DNA of 64,000 nt from Leifsonia soli (GCF_013408745.1 NZ_JACCBJ010000001.1:3596001-3660000); one strand, 5' to 3'; counted from the first letter of the stretch, positions 35,278 to 44,317 are shown. Notes: generated from the letters alone by a model not told the origin. Made by a program: numbers and translations.

Positions 35278-35304
35278 AGCACCCCCGACCGGAGAGAGCC
35301 CCGC

Positions 35305-36471
35305 ATGAACGACGAGCTACGGACGCGCACAGCGCTGCTCGGGTCATCATCCGAGGCGGCGACGCGGGTCTTCACCACCATCCTCACCCGCAGCCCGATC
35401 AGCCGCATCGACGTCGCCCGGCTCACCGGGCTGTCGCAGGCCGCGGTGACCAAGGCCGTGACGCCGCTGGTCGCCGCCGGCCTCGTCGACGACTCGCTCG
35501 GCGTCACGCCGACGGGTCTGCCCGGCCGTCCCGCGAACCCGGTCGCCGTGGTCCCGGACGCCGTGATCGCGCTCGGGATCAAGGTCAACGTCGACGAGCT
35601 GATCGGCGTGGCGACCGATCTGACCACGCGCATCATCGCCTCCGATCGCGTGCCGCTGGCCTCCCACGACCCGGTCGCGGTGGTGGACGCCATCGTCGGC
35701 ATGTGCGCGCGCCTGCAGGAACCGCTCGGCGACCTCCGGTCGAGCGTCGCCTGCATCGGCGTCTCGGTCTCGGGCGACGTGGACACGGCCACCGGCGTCG
35801 TCCGCGACTCGGCCATCATGGGCTGGCACGGGGTGGAGCTCGCCGCCGCGCTGCGCGAGCACCTCGATGCCGCGATCGTGGTGGACAACGACGTGCGTGC
35901 GCTGACCATCGGCGAGCACTGGTTCGGCGTCGGGCTCGGCACGAGCTCGTTCGGCATCGTCACGATCGGCCGCGGCATCGGAAGCGGACTCCACCTGAAC
36001 GGAGAGGTCGTCGAGGGCGCCTACGGCGTCGCAGGCGAGATCGGGCACCTGCCGCTGACGTCACCCGACCGCATCTGCGCGTGCGGGCGGCGCGGCTGCG
36101 TCGAGGCGGTCGCCGCGACCAGCGCGATCGTCGCTGCGGTCTCCGCCGCCCACGGCCGGCCCGTCGCGGTGGAGGAGGCCGTCGCGCTGGCGCACGCGGG
36201 CGATCCGGCGGCCGTCGAGGCCTTCGGCGAGGCCGGCGCCGTCATCGGCCTCGCGATCGCCAGTCTGGTCAACATGGTCGGGCCGGAGCTCGTCATCATC
36301 GGCGGAGAGGGCGTCGTCGAGTTCGGCCTCTTCGAGGAGCGCCTGCGCGCCTCCTACGCCGAGCATGTGTTCGGGTCGGCCGGCGACTGCCGCATCGTCG
36401 TGCGACCGCACACGTTCGAGGACTGGGCGCGCGGTGCGGCCGCCTCGGCCATCCGCTCGCTCGTCCTGTGA
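35305..36471 (+). CDS. ROK-family transcriptional regulator 1
   Basis: This 388-residue ROK regulator has an N-terminal winged helix-turn-helix (IDVARLTGLSQAAVTKAV) and a sugar-kinase-like domain. In that domain are the DNDVRA segment, the GEIGHLPL histidine and the zinc-binding cysteine cluster CACGRRGC. ROK repressors of this type sense sugars such as xylose or galactose derivatives. GGAGAG precedes ATG 35305, 27 bp after the GH95 stop, so it may be co-transcribed with GH95. It converges on a second, similar ROK gene 6 bp away, and the two proteins share long identical blocks, indicating duplication. Confidence 0.92.
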   Translation: MNDELRTRTALLGSSSEAATRVFTTILTRSPISRIDVARLTGLSQAAVTKAVTPLVAAGLVDDSLGVTPTGLPGRPANPVAVVPDAVIALGIKVNVDELIGVATDLTTRIIASDRVPLASHDPVAVVDAIVGMCARLQEPLGDLRSSVACIGVSVSGDVDTATGVVRDSAIMGWHGVELAAALREHLDAAIVVDNDVRALTIGEHWFGVGLGTSSFGIVTIGRGIGSGLHLNGEVVEGAYGVAGEIGHLPLTSPDRICACGRRGCVEAVAATSAIVAAVSAAHGRPVAVEEAVALAHAGDPAAVEAFGEAGAVIGLAIASLVNMVGPELVIIGGEGVVEFGLFEERLRASYAEHVFGSAGDCRIVVRPHTFEDWARGAAASAIRSLVL

Positions 36472-36477
36472 CGGGCC

Positions 36478-37686
36478 TCAGTCCCCGGCCGGCTGTGGGG
36501 AGACGGTGATGGACTCGCGGAGCGCGGCGACCCCGGCGCCGCGGGCCCAGTCCGTGAACGTGTGGCGGCGGACGACCAGGCGGCAGTTGGCCGCGGCGCC
36601 GAACGCGTGCGCCAGGAACTCCTCGCGGAACCGGCGCTCGTAGAGGTCGTAGTCCATGACGCCCTCGCCCGCGATCACCACCACCTCGGGTCCGAAGAGG
36701 TTCACGGTGGCGGCAACCGCGGCGCCGATGGCCGTTCCGGCCCGCTCGAAGGCGTCGACGGCCGCCGGGTCGCCCTCGTGCGCGAGGCGGATGACGTCCG
36801 TCAGGGTGAGATCCGGTTCGCCGCGCTCCAGGCTCACGGCGTCGCGGATGGCCCTGGACGAGGCGACGGCCTCGACGCATCCACGCCGCCCGCACACGCA
36901 CAGGGCGTCCGATGAGGCGAGCGGGAGGTGCCCGATCTCGCCGGCGACGCCATGAGCGCCGACGACCACGTCGTCGTTCACGTAGATGCCGCATCCGATG
37001 CCGGCGCCGATCGTGATGATGGCGAACGACTCCGCGTCCCTGCCCGCTCCGAACCACTGCTCGGACTTCGCGAGCGCCCTCACGTCGTTCTCCACGGTGA
37101 TGGGCAGCGGGACCTCCTCCGCGAGCCTGCTGCCGAGAGGGAAGTGACTCCAGCCCAGCAGGGGGGAGTCCCGGACGAGTCCTGTCGTGCTGTCGATGTC
37201 GCCCGAGACCGAGACCCCCACGCCGGTGAGGTTCGCCGCTGCGTCGCCCAGCTGGGCGATGAGGGATGTCACCGAGGTCACGATCGCGGCGACCGTGCTC
37301 TCCGGGTCGTGGCTCTTGAGCCTCCGGCGGGTGGAGCCGAGCACCTCGTTGCCGAGGCTCACGGTCACGGCGAAGATCTCGTCGGCGTTCACCTTGACCC
37401 CGATCGCGATCATCGACCGCGGAACGACGCTGAGCGGGCGGACGGGACGGCCGGGGAAGGAGTGCTCGGCGTGCTCGCCGACGGTCACGTAGCCGCTCTC
37501 GATCAGAGGATTGACGGTCTTGGTCACCTTCGCCTGCGACAGCCCGGTGAGACGGCCGATGTCGAGACGGCTGACCGGTCCGTGCGTGATGATGCGCGTG
37601 AAGATCTCGGCCGACCGGGGAGTCCCCAGCTCCGGCCGCCGACGGGTGCCCACATCGTCGAGTGGCATGTCGAGAGAGTATCCCAT
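36478..37686 (-). CDS. ROK-family transcriptional regulator 2
   Basis: This 402-residue ROK regulator is organised like its convergent neighbour: a helix-turn-helix (LDIGRLTGLSQAKVTKTV), a kinase-like domain with ENDVRA and GAGIGCG, then GEIGHLPL and the zinc cluster CVCGRRGC. It diverges from the LplBCA-type importer operon and so is the obvious local regulator of importer 4. The start is uncertain between ATG 37686 and ATG 37668; neither has a strong Shine-Dalgarno. Upstream there is a TTGACA at 37797-37802 that may serve the importer operon. Confidence 0.9.
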   Translation of the reverse strand: MGYSLDMPLDDVGTRRRPELGTPRSAEIFTRIITHGPVSRLDIGRLTGLSQAKVTKTVNPLIESGYVTVGEHAEHSFPGRPVRPLSVVPRSMIAIGVKVNADEIFAVTVSLGNEVLGSTRRRLKSHDPESTVAAIVTSVTSLIAQLGDAAANLTGVGVSVSGDIDSTTGLVRDSPLLGWSHFPLGSRLAEEVPLPITVENDVRALAKSEQWFGAGRDAESFAIITIGAGIGCGIYVNDDVVVGAHGVAGEIGHLPLASSDALCVCGRRGCVEAVASSRAIRDAVSLERGEPDLTLTDVIRLAHEGDPAAVDAFERAGTAIGAAVAATVNLFGPEVVVIAGEGVMDYDLYERRFREEFLAHAFGAAANCRLVVRRHTFTDWARGAGVAALRESITVSPQPAGD

Positions 37687-37883
37687 CCCGCCGCTTTCTT
37701 TCTGTCGTGTTCGAATGCGTGACGCCCGCAGACGACGTGAATCCCCGCAGATCGCGGGCTCGCATCACGGCGTGCGCCTGACCTCAGGATAGATTATTGA
37801 CAACGGCAAGGAAATAGGTTTTGCTGGATCCAGTCCGGGGCGGACCGAGCGTCCGCCCGGCTCGATCTGTTCAGGAGTCTTCG

Positions 37884-37931
37884 ATGACGAAGCGGCAACA
37901 ACACCGTGGGAACGCGGCGGTGCGCGGATGA
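37884..37931 (+). CDS. 15-codon leader peptide ORF coupled to the importer 4 permease
   Basis: AGGAG (37873-37877) lies 6 nt before ATG 37884, which opens a 15-codon reading frame coding MTKRQQHRGNAAVRG. Its TGA overlaps the permease ATG as ATGA. The permease itself has no good Shine-Dalgarno of its own, so ribosomes probably reach it through this leader. The peptide is basic and resembles nothing I recognise. It could be a simple translational-coupling device or a regulatory leader. Confidence 0.5.
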   Translation: MTKRQQHRGNAAVRG

Positions 37932-38932
37932 CCAGCGCCCCGCCCGTGACCACCACCCCGACACGGCGCCCGGCTCGGACCACCCCGCAGCCGCCCGCCC
38001 GAGTGACGACCCGTCGCAGGACCGTCGGTCAGCGCTGGCGGATCGCACTGCGGCGGCACTGGCAGCTCTACCTGCTGACGCTGGCGCCCCTCGCGTACTT
38101 CGCGATCTTCAAGTACGTGCCGATCTCCAACGCGATCATCGCGTTCAAGGACTACAGCCCGGTCCTCGGGGTGTGGGGGAGTCCGTGGAACGGCTTCGCG
38201 AACTTCCAGGCGATGCTGCAGAACCCGCAGTTCCCCACCCTCGTCTCGAACACCCTGATCCTCTCCGGATACGCGGTGCTGGCGAGCTTCCCCATCCCGA
38301 TCATCCTCGCCCTCGCCCTCAACGAGGTGCGTCACCGGTGGTTCCAGAAGACCGTCCAGATGGTCACCTACGCCCCGTACTTCATCTCGACAGTGGTCGT
38401 GGTCTCGATGCTCATCCTGATCATGGCCCCGCGCCTGGGCGTCATCAGTCAGGTCTTCGGGTTCTTCGGAGTCCCGTCGCCCGACCTGCTGGGCAATCCC
38501 GACTACTTCCGCAACATCTACGTCTGGTCGGATGTGTGGCAGACGGCCGGCTACTCCGCCGTGATCTACATGGCGGCGCTCTCCGGCATCGACCCGTCGC
38601 TCTACGAGGCGGCGCGGATGGACGGCGCCTCGCGCCTCCGGAAGATCTGGCACGTCGACATCCCCGGCATCATGCCGACGGCGATGATCGTGCTCATCCT
38701 GAGCGTCGGCAACATCATGGCGATCGGCTTCGAGAAGGTCTACCTGCTGCAGAACCCGCTGAACCTCGGGCAGTCGGAGATCATCGCGACCTACGTCTAC
38801 AAACTGGGCATCCTCAACGCCGACTTCGGGACGGCGACCGCCGTCGGCCTCTTCAATTCCGTCGTGAACCTCGTGCTCCTCCTGGTCGTCAACTGGGTGG
38901 CACGTCGAGTGAGTGGGAGCGGACTGTGGTGA
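37928..38932 (+). CDS. Sugar ABC transporter permease, LplB type (importer 4)
   Basis: This 334-residue permease belongs to the LplB branch of CUT1 transporters, which often serve complex plant oligosaccharides. After a Thr/Pro/Arg-rich tail of about 45 residues come six membrane segments; FAIFKYVPISNAIIAFKDY is typical of LplB. The ATPase-docking loop reads EAARMDGASRLRKIWHVDIP. Gene order here is permease, permease, binding protein, the reverse of the other four importers in the window. Its start overlaps a short leader ORF. Confidence 0.92.
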   Translation: MTSAPPVTTTPTRRPARTTPQPPARVTTRRRTVGQRWRIALRRHWQLYLLTLAPLAYFAIFKYVPISNAIIAFKDYSPVLGVWGSPWNGFANFQAMLQNPQFPTLVSNTLILSGYAVLASFPIPIILALALNEVRHRWFQKTVQMVTYAPYFISTVVVVSMLILIMAPRLGVISQVFGFFGVPSPDLLGNPDYFRNIYVWSDVWQTAGYSAVIYMAALSGIDPSLYEAARMDGASRLRKIWHVDIPGIMPTAMIVLILSVGNIMAIGFEKVYLLQNPLNLGQSEIIATYVYKLGILNADFGTATAVGLFNSVVNLVLLLVVNWVARRVSGSGLW

Positions 38933-39879
38933 CCATCGATCTTCCGGCCGAGCGGGCGCGACAGAAGGCGCGCGCGACGCGCATCAAGAAGCCCCGCCGC
39001 ATCAAGGAGTCCCCCGGGGACCGCGCGCTCCTCGTCGTCATCTACCTCGGCCTCACGCTGGCGGTCCTCGTCGTCCTCCTGCCCCTCCTGTTCATCCTCG
39101 CCAGCTCGTTCTCCTCGCCGCACGCGGTGACGGCGGGCCAGGTCTTCCTGTGGCCCGTGGACTTCACGCTCAAGGGCTACCAGACGGTCCTGGCGGACCC
39201 GCAGGTGCTGATGGGCTACGCGAACTCGCTGTTCTACATGGTGGCGGGCACCCTGATCAGCACCACGCTCACGGTCTGCATCGCGTGGCCCCTGTCGCGC
39301 CCGTCGTTCATGGGCCGCAACGTGATCATGTCGCTGCTGCTGTTCACCATGCTGTTCAGCGGCGGACTGATCCCGACCTACATGGTCGTGCAGAACCTCG
39401 GCCTCCTCGACACCCGCTGGGCGCTCCTGCTGCCGCAGGCGGTCGCCGTGTGGCAGGTCATCATCGCGCGCACGTTCTTCCGGTCGGCGATCCCCGAAGA
39501 GCTGGTCGAGGCCGCGTCCCTCGACGGCGCGAGCGACTTCCGATTCCTGTGGACCGTCGTGCTGCCGCTCTCGAAGCCGCTGATCGCCGTCATCGCGCTC
39601 ATGTACGCGATCGGCCAGTGGAACGGCTACTTCGACGCGCTCCTCTATCTGAAGAGCTCCGACCTGTTCCCGCTCCAGCTGGTGCTGCGCAACATCCTCG
39701 TCCTCAACGCGACCAACGGAGGCGTGAGCGACCTGGCGGCTCAAGCGCAGAACCAGGAGCTGGTCAACCTCCTCAAGTACGCGCTCATCGTGATCACCAG
39801 CGTCCCTGTGCTGATCATCTATCCGTTCGTCGCCCGCTACTTCAACAAAGGCGTGCTCATCGGCTCCGTCAAAGGCTGA
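38929..39879 (+). CDS. Sugar ABC transporter permease, LplC type (importer 4)
   Basis: This 316-residue LplC-type permease is the partner of the preceding LplB protein. It starts at GTG 38929 (overlap GTGA) or the adjacent in-frame GTG at 38926; GGGAG lies just upstream. A basic tail of about 35 residues precedes the first helix. The docking loop is EAASLDGASDFRFLWTVVLP, and the long loop near LVLRNILVLNATNGG is characteristic of LplC proteins. The C-terminus YFNKGVLIGSVKG is typical. Confidence 0.92.
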   Translation: MTIDLPAERARQKARATRIKKPRRIKESPGDRALLVVIYLGLTLAVLVVLLPLLFILASSFSSPHAVTAGQVFLWPVDFTLKGYQTVLADPQVLMGYANSLFYMVAGTLISTTLTVCIAWPLSRPSFMGRNVIMSLLLFTMLFSGGLIPTYMVVQNLGLLDTRWALLLPQAVAVWQVIIARTFFRSAIPEELVEAASLDGASDFRFLWTVVLPLSKPLIAVIALMYAIGQWNGYFDALLYLKSSDLFPLQLVLRNILVLNATNGGVSDLAAQAQNQELVNLLKYALIVITSVPVLIIYPFVARYFNKGVLIGSVKG

Positions 39880-39955
39880 CCCGGGCGAGCATCTCCCACC
39901 ACACACAGCACCATCCACATCCCTGACACCCGAAGTTCCAAAGGAGGAACGCACC

Positions 39956-41638
39956 ATGTTCTCGAAGACTGATCGACGACCCCGACGGGTCCGGTCGCGG
40001 GCTCTCATCGCGGCGGTGGGCGGCACAGCCGCACTGCTCGCCCTCTCCGCCTGCACCCCCGCGAGCGGGTCGAGCGCCGACGACAAGATCGGCGGGACCG
40101 CCCGCCTGAGCGTGTTCGCCCAGCAGGGCACCGGGCAGGATCTGGCCACCAACGCCTTCACCAAGGAGGTGGAGAAGAAGTTCAACATCAAGTTCACCTG
40201 GCAGACGACGACGCAGGACTCGTCGGTGGCGCCGGAGAAGCGGCAGATCCTGATGGCGAGCGGCGACTACCCCGACGCGTTCCTCCTCATCCCGTGGGTG
40301 GACCAGTTCAACCAGGTGGACATCGAGAAGCTGGCGAAGCAGGGGGTCGCGCTTCCGCTCAACGACCTCATCAAGCAGTACGCCCCCGACATCCAGAAGG
40401 CGCTCGACAGCAACCCCGACTACAAGGCGATGGCCACATCGCCCGACGGCAAGATCTACGGCCTGCCGCAGCTGGCCGAGACGCTGCACATCCAGTACCC
40501 GTCGAAGCTCTGGATCAACACGGACTGGCTGAAGAAGCTCAACCTCCAGATGCCGAAGACCACCGACGAGATGACGAAGGTGCTCGAGGCGTTCAAGAAC
40601 GACGACCCGAACGGCAACGGCCAGAAGGACGAGATCCCGCTGAGCGGCGACTCGCACGACACTCTGATCCCGTTCTTCATGAACGCGTTCATCTACGACC
40701 CGCAGAACCCCGACAAGGGCATCCAGTCGACCACGGTCCTCAACAAGGGCAAGGTCGACATCCAGGCGAACAAGGACGGCTGGCGCGAGGGCCTGAAGTA
40801 CATCAAGTCGCTGTGGGACGCCGGCCTCATCGACAAGGGCGCGTTCACGCAGAACCCCGCGGCGCTCGCCCAGGAGGGCAACAACGAGGGACCGGTCCTG
40901 CTCGGGAGCGCGAGCGGGCTCCACCCGTACATCTTCGTCAGCCCCGGCGCGAAGGACGGCCGCGACAAGCAGTACGACGCCGTCCCGCCGCTGACCGGTC
41001 CCGACGGAGCGGACTACGCCACCTACGCCTTCGGCAGCACGCCGGGCGCGACGTTCATGCTCACCAACAAGGCGTCGAAGAACGACCAGGTCGCCGCGAT
41101 CAAGCTGGTGAACTACCTCTTCACCGAGAAGGGCCAGCTCGACGGCAACTTCGGCCCGGAGGGCAAGGGCTGGGGCCCGGCGCCCGCAGGGTCCGAGGCG
41201 CTCAACCCGGACGTGAAGGCGAAGTTCGTCAACCTCCAGCTCTCGCAGGATGAGGCGAACGCCGTCCAGTGGGGCGCGCTGTCCACCTACAACCAGAACA
41301 GCGCCTTCCGCGAGTCGCAGGCCGTTCCGACGGACATCTACGACACGTCCGGTTACGAGCGCCGCCTGTTCGAAGCCACCCAGCTCTACCAGGGCCACGA
41401 GGACAAGAGCCAGATCTACCCGACCTGGAAGGTCTGGCCCGACCCCGCGAAGGCGACGCAGGTGGCCACGCAGCAGACGAACATCGACAACTACGTCACG
41501 CAGAACGCGCTGGCCTTCATCACGGGTTCCAAGAGCCTCGACAGCGACTGGGACTCCTACGTGAAGGGCTTCGACGGGCTCGGACTGAAGGACTACCTGA
41601 GCACGCTGCAGACGGCGTACGACAAGTCCAAGAAGTAG
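39956..41638 (+). CDS. Sugar ABC transporter substrate-binding lipoprotein, LplA type (importer 4)
   Basis: This 560-residue binding lipoprotein is longer than the other four in the window, as is usual for LplA-type proteins that bind larger oligosaccharides. The signal peptide ends in a LALSAC lipobox with Cys33. At about residues 216-230 NDDPNGNGQKDE looks like a calcium-binding loop of the dockerin/EF-hand kind, common in this subfamily. AAAGGAGG precedes ATG 39956. A strong hairpin follows at 41656-41689. The adjacent alpha-galactosidases and GH95 enzyme suggest a galactose-containing plant oligosaccharide as ligand. Confidence 0.93.
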   Translation: MFSKTDRRPRRVRSRALIAAVGGTAALLALSACTPASGSSADDKIGGTARLSVFAQQGTGQDLATNAFTKEVEKKFNIKFTWQTTTQDSSVAPEKRQILMASGDYPDAFLLIPWVDQFNQVDIEKLAKQGVALPLNDLIKQYAPDIQKALDSNPDYKAMATSPDGKIYGLPQLAETLHIQYPSKLWINTDWLKKLNLQMPKTTDEMTKVLEAFKNDDPNGNGQKDEIPLSGDSHDTLIPFFMNAFIYDPQNPDKGIQSTTVLNKGKVDIQANKDGWREGLKYIKSLWDAGLIDKGAFTQNPAALAQEGNNEGPVLLGSASGLHPYIFVSPGAKDGRDKQYDAVPPLTGPDGADYATYAFGSTPGATFMLTNKASKNDQVAAIKLVNYLFTEKGQLDGNFGPEGKGWGPAPAGSEALNPDVKAKFVNLQLSQDEANAVQWGALSTYNQNSAFRESQAVPTDIYDTSGYERRLFEATQLYQGHEDKSQIYPTWKVWPDPAKATQVATQQTNIDNYVTQNALAFITGSKSLDSDWDSYVKGFDGLGLKDYLSTLQTAYDKSKK

Positions 41639-41655
41639 CGCGCGACGGACTGCGG

Positions 41656-41689
41656 CGGACGCTGGCGGGGACATCCCCGCCGGCGTCCG
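41656..41689. terminator. 15-bp stem-loop in convergent gap after importer 4
   Basis: CGGACGC, T, GGCGGGG (41656-41670) pairs with CCCCGCC, G, GCGTCCG (41675-41689), one pair being a T-G wobble, with loop ACAT. It fills the 51-bp gap between two convergent genes, so it can act as a bidirectional terminator, though there is no U-run. Confidence 0.75.
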
Positions 41690-42571
41690 TCACACGCCGA
41701 GAAGGCGTTCCGTGTCGTCCCACAGCCGCCGCTGCCACTCCGGGTCGGCGCCCGGGTGCGCCGGCGTCAGCGGCCTCGCGTCCCGCACCGAGTAGTACCC
41801 GCCGGTCCTGCCTGCGAACGCGGGATCGGTGGCCAGCCGGACGATCAGCCCGGCGCCGCGAGAGGGGTCGCCGATGCGGAGCCTTCGCAGTATCCGCTCG
41901 AGCGCTGCGGCGAAGCGGAGCTCGCGGCCCAGGCCGGTGACGTTGAATCCCGGGTCCAGGCAGTTCGCCGTCACGCCCGTGTCCTCGATCCGCCGCGCGA
42001 GCTCCAGGGTGAACATGATGTCGAGCAGCTTGCTCGCGCCGTAGACGCGGGACGAACCGCGTGCCGTGAACGGCCTGGTGTCGGTCAGATCGTCCGGCAG
42101 GGCGAGCGTGCCGTGCCGGCGGGAGGCCTCGGAGGCGACGTTCACGATCCGCGCTCCCGGCGTCCGGGTGAGCGCGGGGAGGAGTTCGCGCGTGAGCAGC
42201 CAGGGCGCGAGGTAGTTCACGGCGACCATCTCGGGGAAGCCGTCCGCCGTCACCCGCTGTTCGAAGGCATGGAGCCCTGCGTTGTTCACGAGCACGTCGA
42301 TGCGGTCGTAGGCGGCGGCGATCTCCTGTCCCACCCGGCGGACGTCGTCCATGCGCGTGAGTTCGGCGGAGAACACACGCACCTCCGCTCCCGGGCGGGC
42401 GGCGACGATCGCGGCGCGCGTGGCGTCGGCGCGGTGCGCATCCCTCGCCGTGATCGCCAGGCGCGCGCCCTGGCGGGCCAGTTCGATGGCGGCGAGCCGC
42501 CCGAGCCCGCTGGTGGCGCCGGTGATGACGATGGTCGGTGGATGTGCGGACGAGCCGGATAAAGTGGGCAT
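41690..42571 (-). CDS. Short-chain dehydrogenase/reductase (retinol dehydrogenase-like)
   Basis: This 293-residue SDR has the cofactor motif TGATSGLG, NNAG, and the catalytic tyrosine/lysine in YGASK. It resembles the atypical retinol-dehydrogenase/WWOX-like SDR group common in actinobacteria (VNYLAPWLLTRELLP, NPGF-type CLDPGFNVT). The start ATG 42571 agrees with the beginning of the Rossmann fold; a longer upstream frame overlaps the divergent gene. It is transcribed away from a MarR regulator with only 28 bp between the start codons, so that regulator probably controls it. Substrate unknown. Confidence 0.87.
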   Translation of the reverse strand: MPTLSGSSAHPPTIVITGATSGLGRLAAIELARQGARLAITARDAHRADATRAAIVAARPGAEVRVFSAELTRMDDVRRVGQEIAAAYDRIDVLVNNAGLHAFEQRVTADGFPEMVAVNYLAPWLLTRELLPALTRTPGARIVNVASEASRRHGTLALPDDLTDTRPFTARGSSRVYGASKLLDIMFTLELARRIEDTGVTANCLDPGFNVTGLGRELRFAAALERILRRLRIGDPSRGAGLIVRLATDPAFAGRTGGYYSVRDARPLTPAHPGADPEWQRRLWDDTERLLGV

Positions 42572-42602
42572 TTCCACACCATAAGGAATTGATGGGGAAA
42601 TG
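42569..42602. promoter_or_regulatory. Inverted repeat spanning the SDR/MarR divergent starts
   Basis: CATTTCC (42569-42575) and GGAAATG (42596-42602) are exact reverse complements enclosing 20 bp, and each includes a start codon. Such symmetry suits a dimeric MarR protein controlling both genes. Confidence 0.45.
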
Positions 42603-43085
42603 TCCACTAACTCATGGGCGGACGCGGACCGCCGGGCAGCCGAACTCGCCCTCGGCGTCGAGCTGAACGCCCTGCTCAGCGCATCCCGTGCCCTCACCGA
42701 GCGCAGCGCCGCCGTCTTCCACCCCGGCGTCCAGCCGGCCGCCTTCCACGTGGCCCGCTGGCTGTACGCCTACGGACCGGCGAACCCCAGCGCCGTGGCC
42801 GACGCCGTCGCGATGGACCGCAGCTCCACCAGTGCCCTCATCCGCCAGCTGAAGGCCGCCGGCCTGGTCGAGAGCACCCCCGACCCGACCGACGGCCGGG
42901 CCGTGCGGGTATCGCTGACGCCCGCCGGCGCCGAGCGGGTGCGCGAGGCGCTCGACCTCCGCGGAACCGCCTTCTTCGAGCGCACCGCCGACTGGTCCGT
43001 GGCCGACCTCCGCACCCTCGCGCGGCTGCTGCACGACTTCACCGCGCCCGGCGGCGGGGGCACGGTGCACCCGCCCGAGGAATAG
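42600..43085 (+). CDS. MarR-family transcriptional regulator
   Basis: This 161-residue winged-helix regulator has the recognition region PSAVADAVAMDRSSTSALIRQL and the wing DPTDGRAVRVSLTPAG, both typical of MarR proteins. GGGGA precedes ATG 42600. It diverges from an SDR gene with the two starts 28 bp apart, and is the likely repressor of that gene. The AraC-type gene follows 28 bp after its stop in the same direction. The ligand is unknown. Confidence 0.9.
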   Translation: MSTNSWADADRRAAELALGVELNALLSASRALTERSAAVFHPGVQPAAFHVARWLYAYGPANPSAVADAVAMDRSSTSALIRQLKAAGLVESTPDPTDGRAVRVSLTPAGAERVREALDLRGTAFFERTADWSVADLRTLARLLHDFTAPGGGGTVHPPEE

Positions 43086-43113
43086 CCCGCACCGTGCAGC
43101 GGTTTCGCCCATC

Positions 43114-43956
43114 GTGACGATCACCGGGATGCGCGCCCCCGCCACACTGGACGAGTTGCTCTCCACGCTCGAGTGGCAGGTGGATGCGTCGCGCCGCGAG
43201 GTCGTCCGGCCCGGCGCGCGGATCGCGCTGCCCGGACCGGCCTTCGTCTACATGGTCGCGGGATCGGTGCGGGTGCGCTCGACCGGACCGCAATCGACAT
43301 CGTTCGCCTACGACGCGGGCGACGTGGTCTTCCACACCGGTCGGCACGACGCCGAGCTGACGTCCGTCGACGCCGGCGAGATCGTCGTCACGGAGCTCCG
43401 GCCGACGGCCGGCTTCCACGCGCTCGACCTGCTTCCGGATCTGCTGGGGGTCCAGCGGCTCGCGGACCTCGACCCCGGCGTCGCGCTGCTCGCGTCCCGC
43501 ATGGGCTGCGGCACGGGGGTCCGGCGCGCGGGCGACCGGGTGATCTGCGGGCGGATCGCGACCACCATCGTGGCCGTGGCCATCCGCGCCTGGGCGGAGG
43601 GCGACTGCGCTCCGGAGAACTGGCCCGTCGGCGTCGACGACCCGTTCCTCGGCCGCGTGCTCGACGCCATGCACGCGAACCCGGGCCACCCGTGGACGCT
43701 GCGCGACCTGGCCGCGGTCGGTGCGATGTCGCGGACCACGTTCGCCGAGCGGTTCCGCGAGCAGATCGGTCAGTCGCCGGCGAGCTACCTCGCGCAGGTG
43801 CGGATGGATGCGGCGATGACCTACCTCGCCCAGGACGGCCTCACCGTGAGCGAGACCGCCCGCCTCCTCGGCTACGAGTCGGATGCCGGCTTCAGCCGCG
43901 CATTCCGCCGTCACACCGGGGCGGTCCCGTCCGTCTGGCGGCAGCGCGCGAGCTGA
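43114..43956 (+). CDS. AraC-family transcriptional regulator
   Basis: This 280-residue regulator has an N-terminal cupin-like effector domain (ALPGPAFVYMVAGSVRV) and a C-terminal double helix-turn-helix at about residues 185-280 (WTLRDLAAVGAMSRTTFAERF and LTVSETARLLGYESDAGFSRAFRR). The N-terminal domain resembles the cupin_6 type found in AraC proteins linked to oxidoreductases. GTG 43114 is the likely start, ATG 43129 the alternative; neither has a strong Shine-Dalgarno. It may regulate the neighbouring SDR gene or itself. Confidence 0.88.
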   Translation: MTITGMRAPATLDELLSTLEWQVDASRREVVRPGARIALPGPAFVYMVAGSVRVRSTGPQSTSFAYDAGDVVFHTGRHDAELTSVDAGEIVVTELRPTAGFHALDLLPDLLGVQRLADLDPGVALLASRMGCGTGVRRAGDRVICGRIATTIVAVAIRAWAEGDCAPENWPVGVDDPFLGRVLDAMHANPGHPWTLRDLAAVGAMSRTTFAERFREQIGQSPASYLAQVRMDAAMTYLAQDGLTVSETARLLGYESDAGFSRAFRRHTGAVPSVWRQRAS

Positions 43957-44002
43957 GCGCCGGCGCTGGCGACGCGTCGGCCGGGCGCGCTAGGGTCTCC
44001 CC

Positions 44003-44317
44003 ATGCCGCCAGCGCGCTCCCGGGCCATCGTCCTGCTCCTCGGCGCCGGTGTGCTGGCGATCATCGTCGGCGAGGGCTGGTACCTCACCGCGAAGGCCGC
44101 CGTCGCGCACGCCGCCCAGAGCGCCATCGTCGTGCGCACCCTGCCGGTGCACACCTACACGCAGTACACCCAGCGCGGTCCCGTGGTCGACACGTCGGGC
44201 CTGTGGACGGGCCTGGCGATCGCCGGTGTCGGCATCGCCGTGCTGCTCGCGGCCGCGGTCGTCGCGGTCACGCGCCGCGTGACGGCAGGGGCCTCGTCCC
44301 GCGCTCTCAGCGGGTGA
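44003..44317 (+). CDS. Small two-helix membrane protein, function unknown
   Basis: This 104-residue protein has two strongly hydrophobic segments (about residues 8-28 and 68-91) joined by an extracytoplasmic-type loop containing VHTYTQYTQRGPVVDT. It has a basic N-terminus and Arg-rich C-terminal tail. I do not recognise a family. The stop overlaps the convergent MFS gene by 11 bp. No strong Shine-Dalgarno is visible, but codon third positions look normal for this genome. Confidence 0.6.
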   Translation: MPPARSRAIVLLLGAGVLAIIVGEGWYLTAKAAVAHAAQSAIVVRTLPVHTYTQYTQRGPVVDTSGLWTGLAIAGVGIAVLLAAAVVAVTRRVTAGASSRALSG

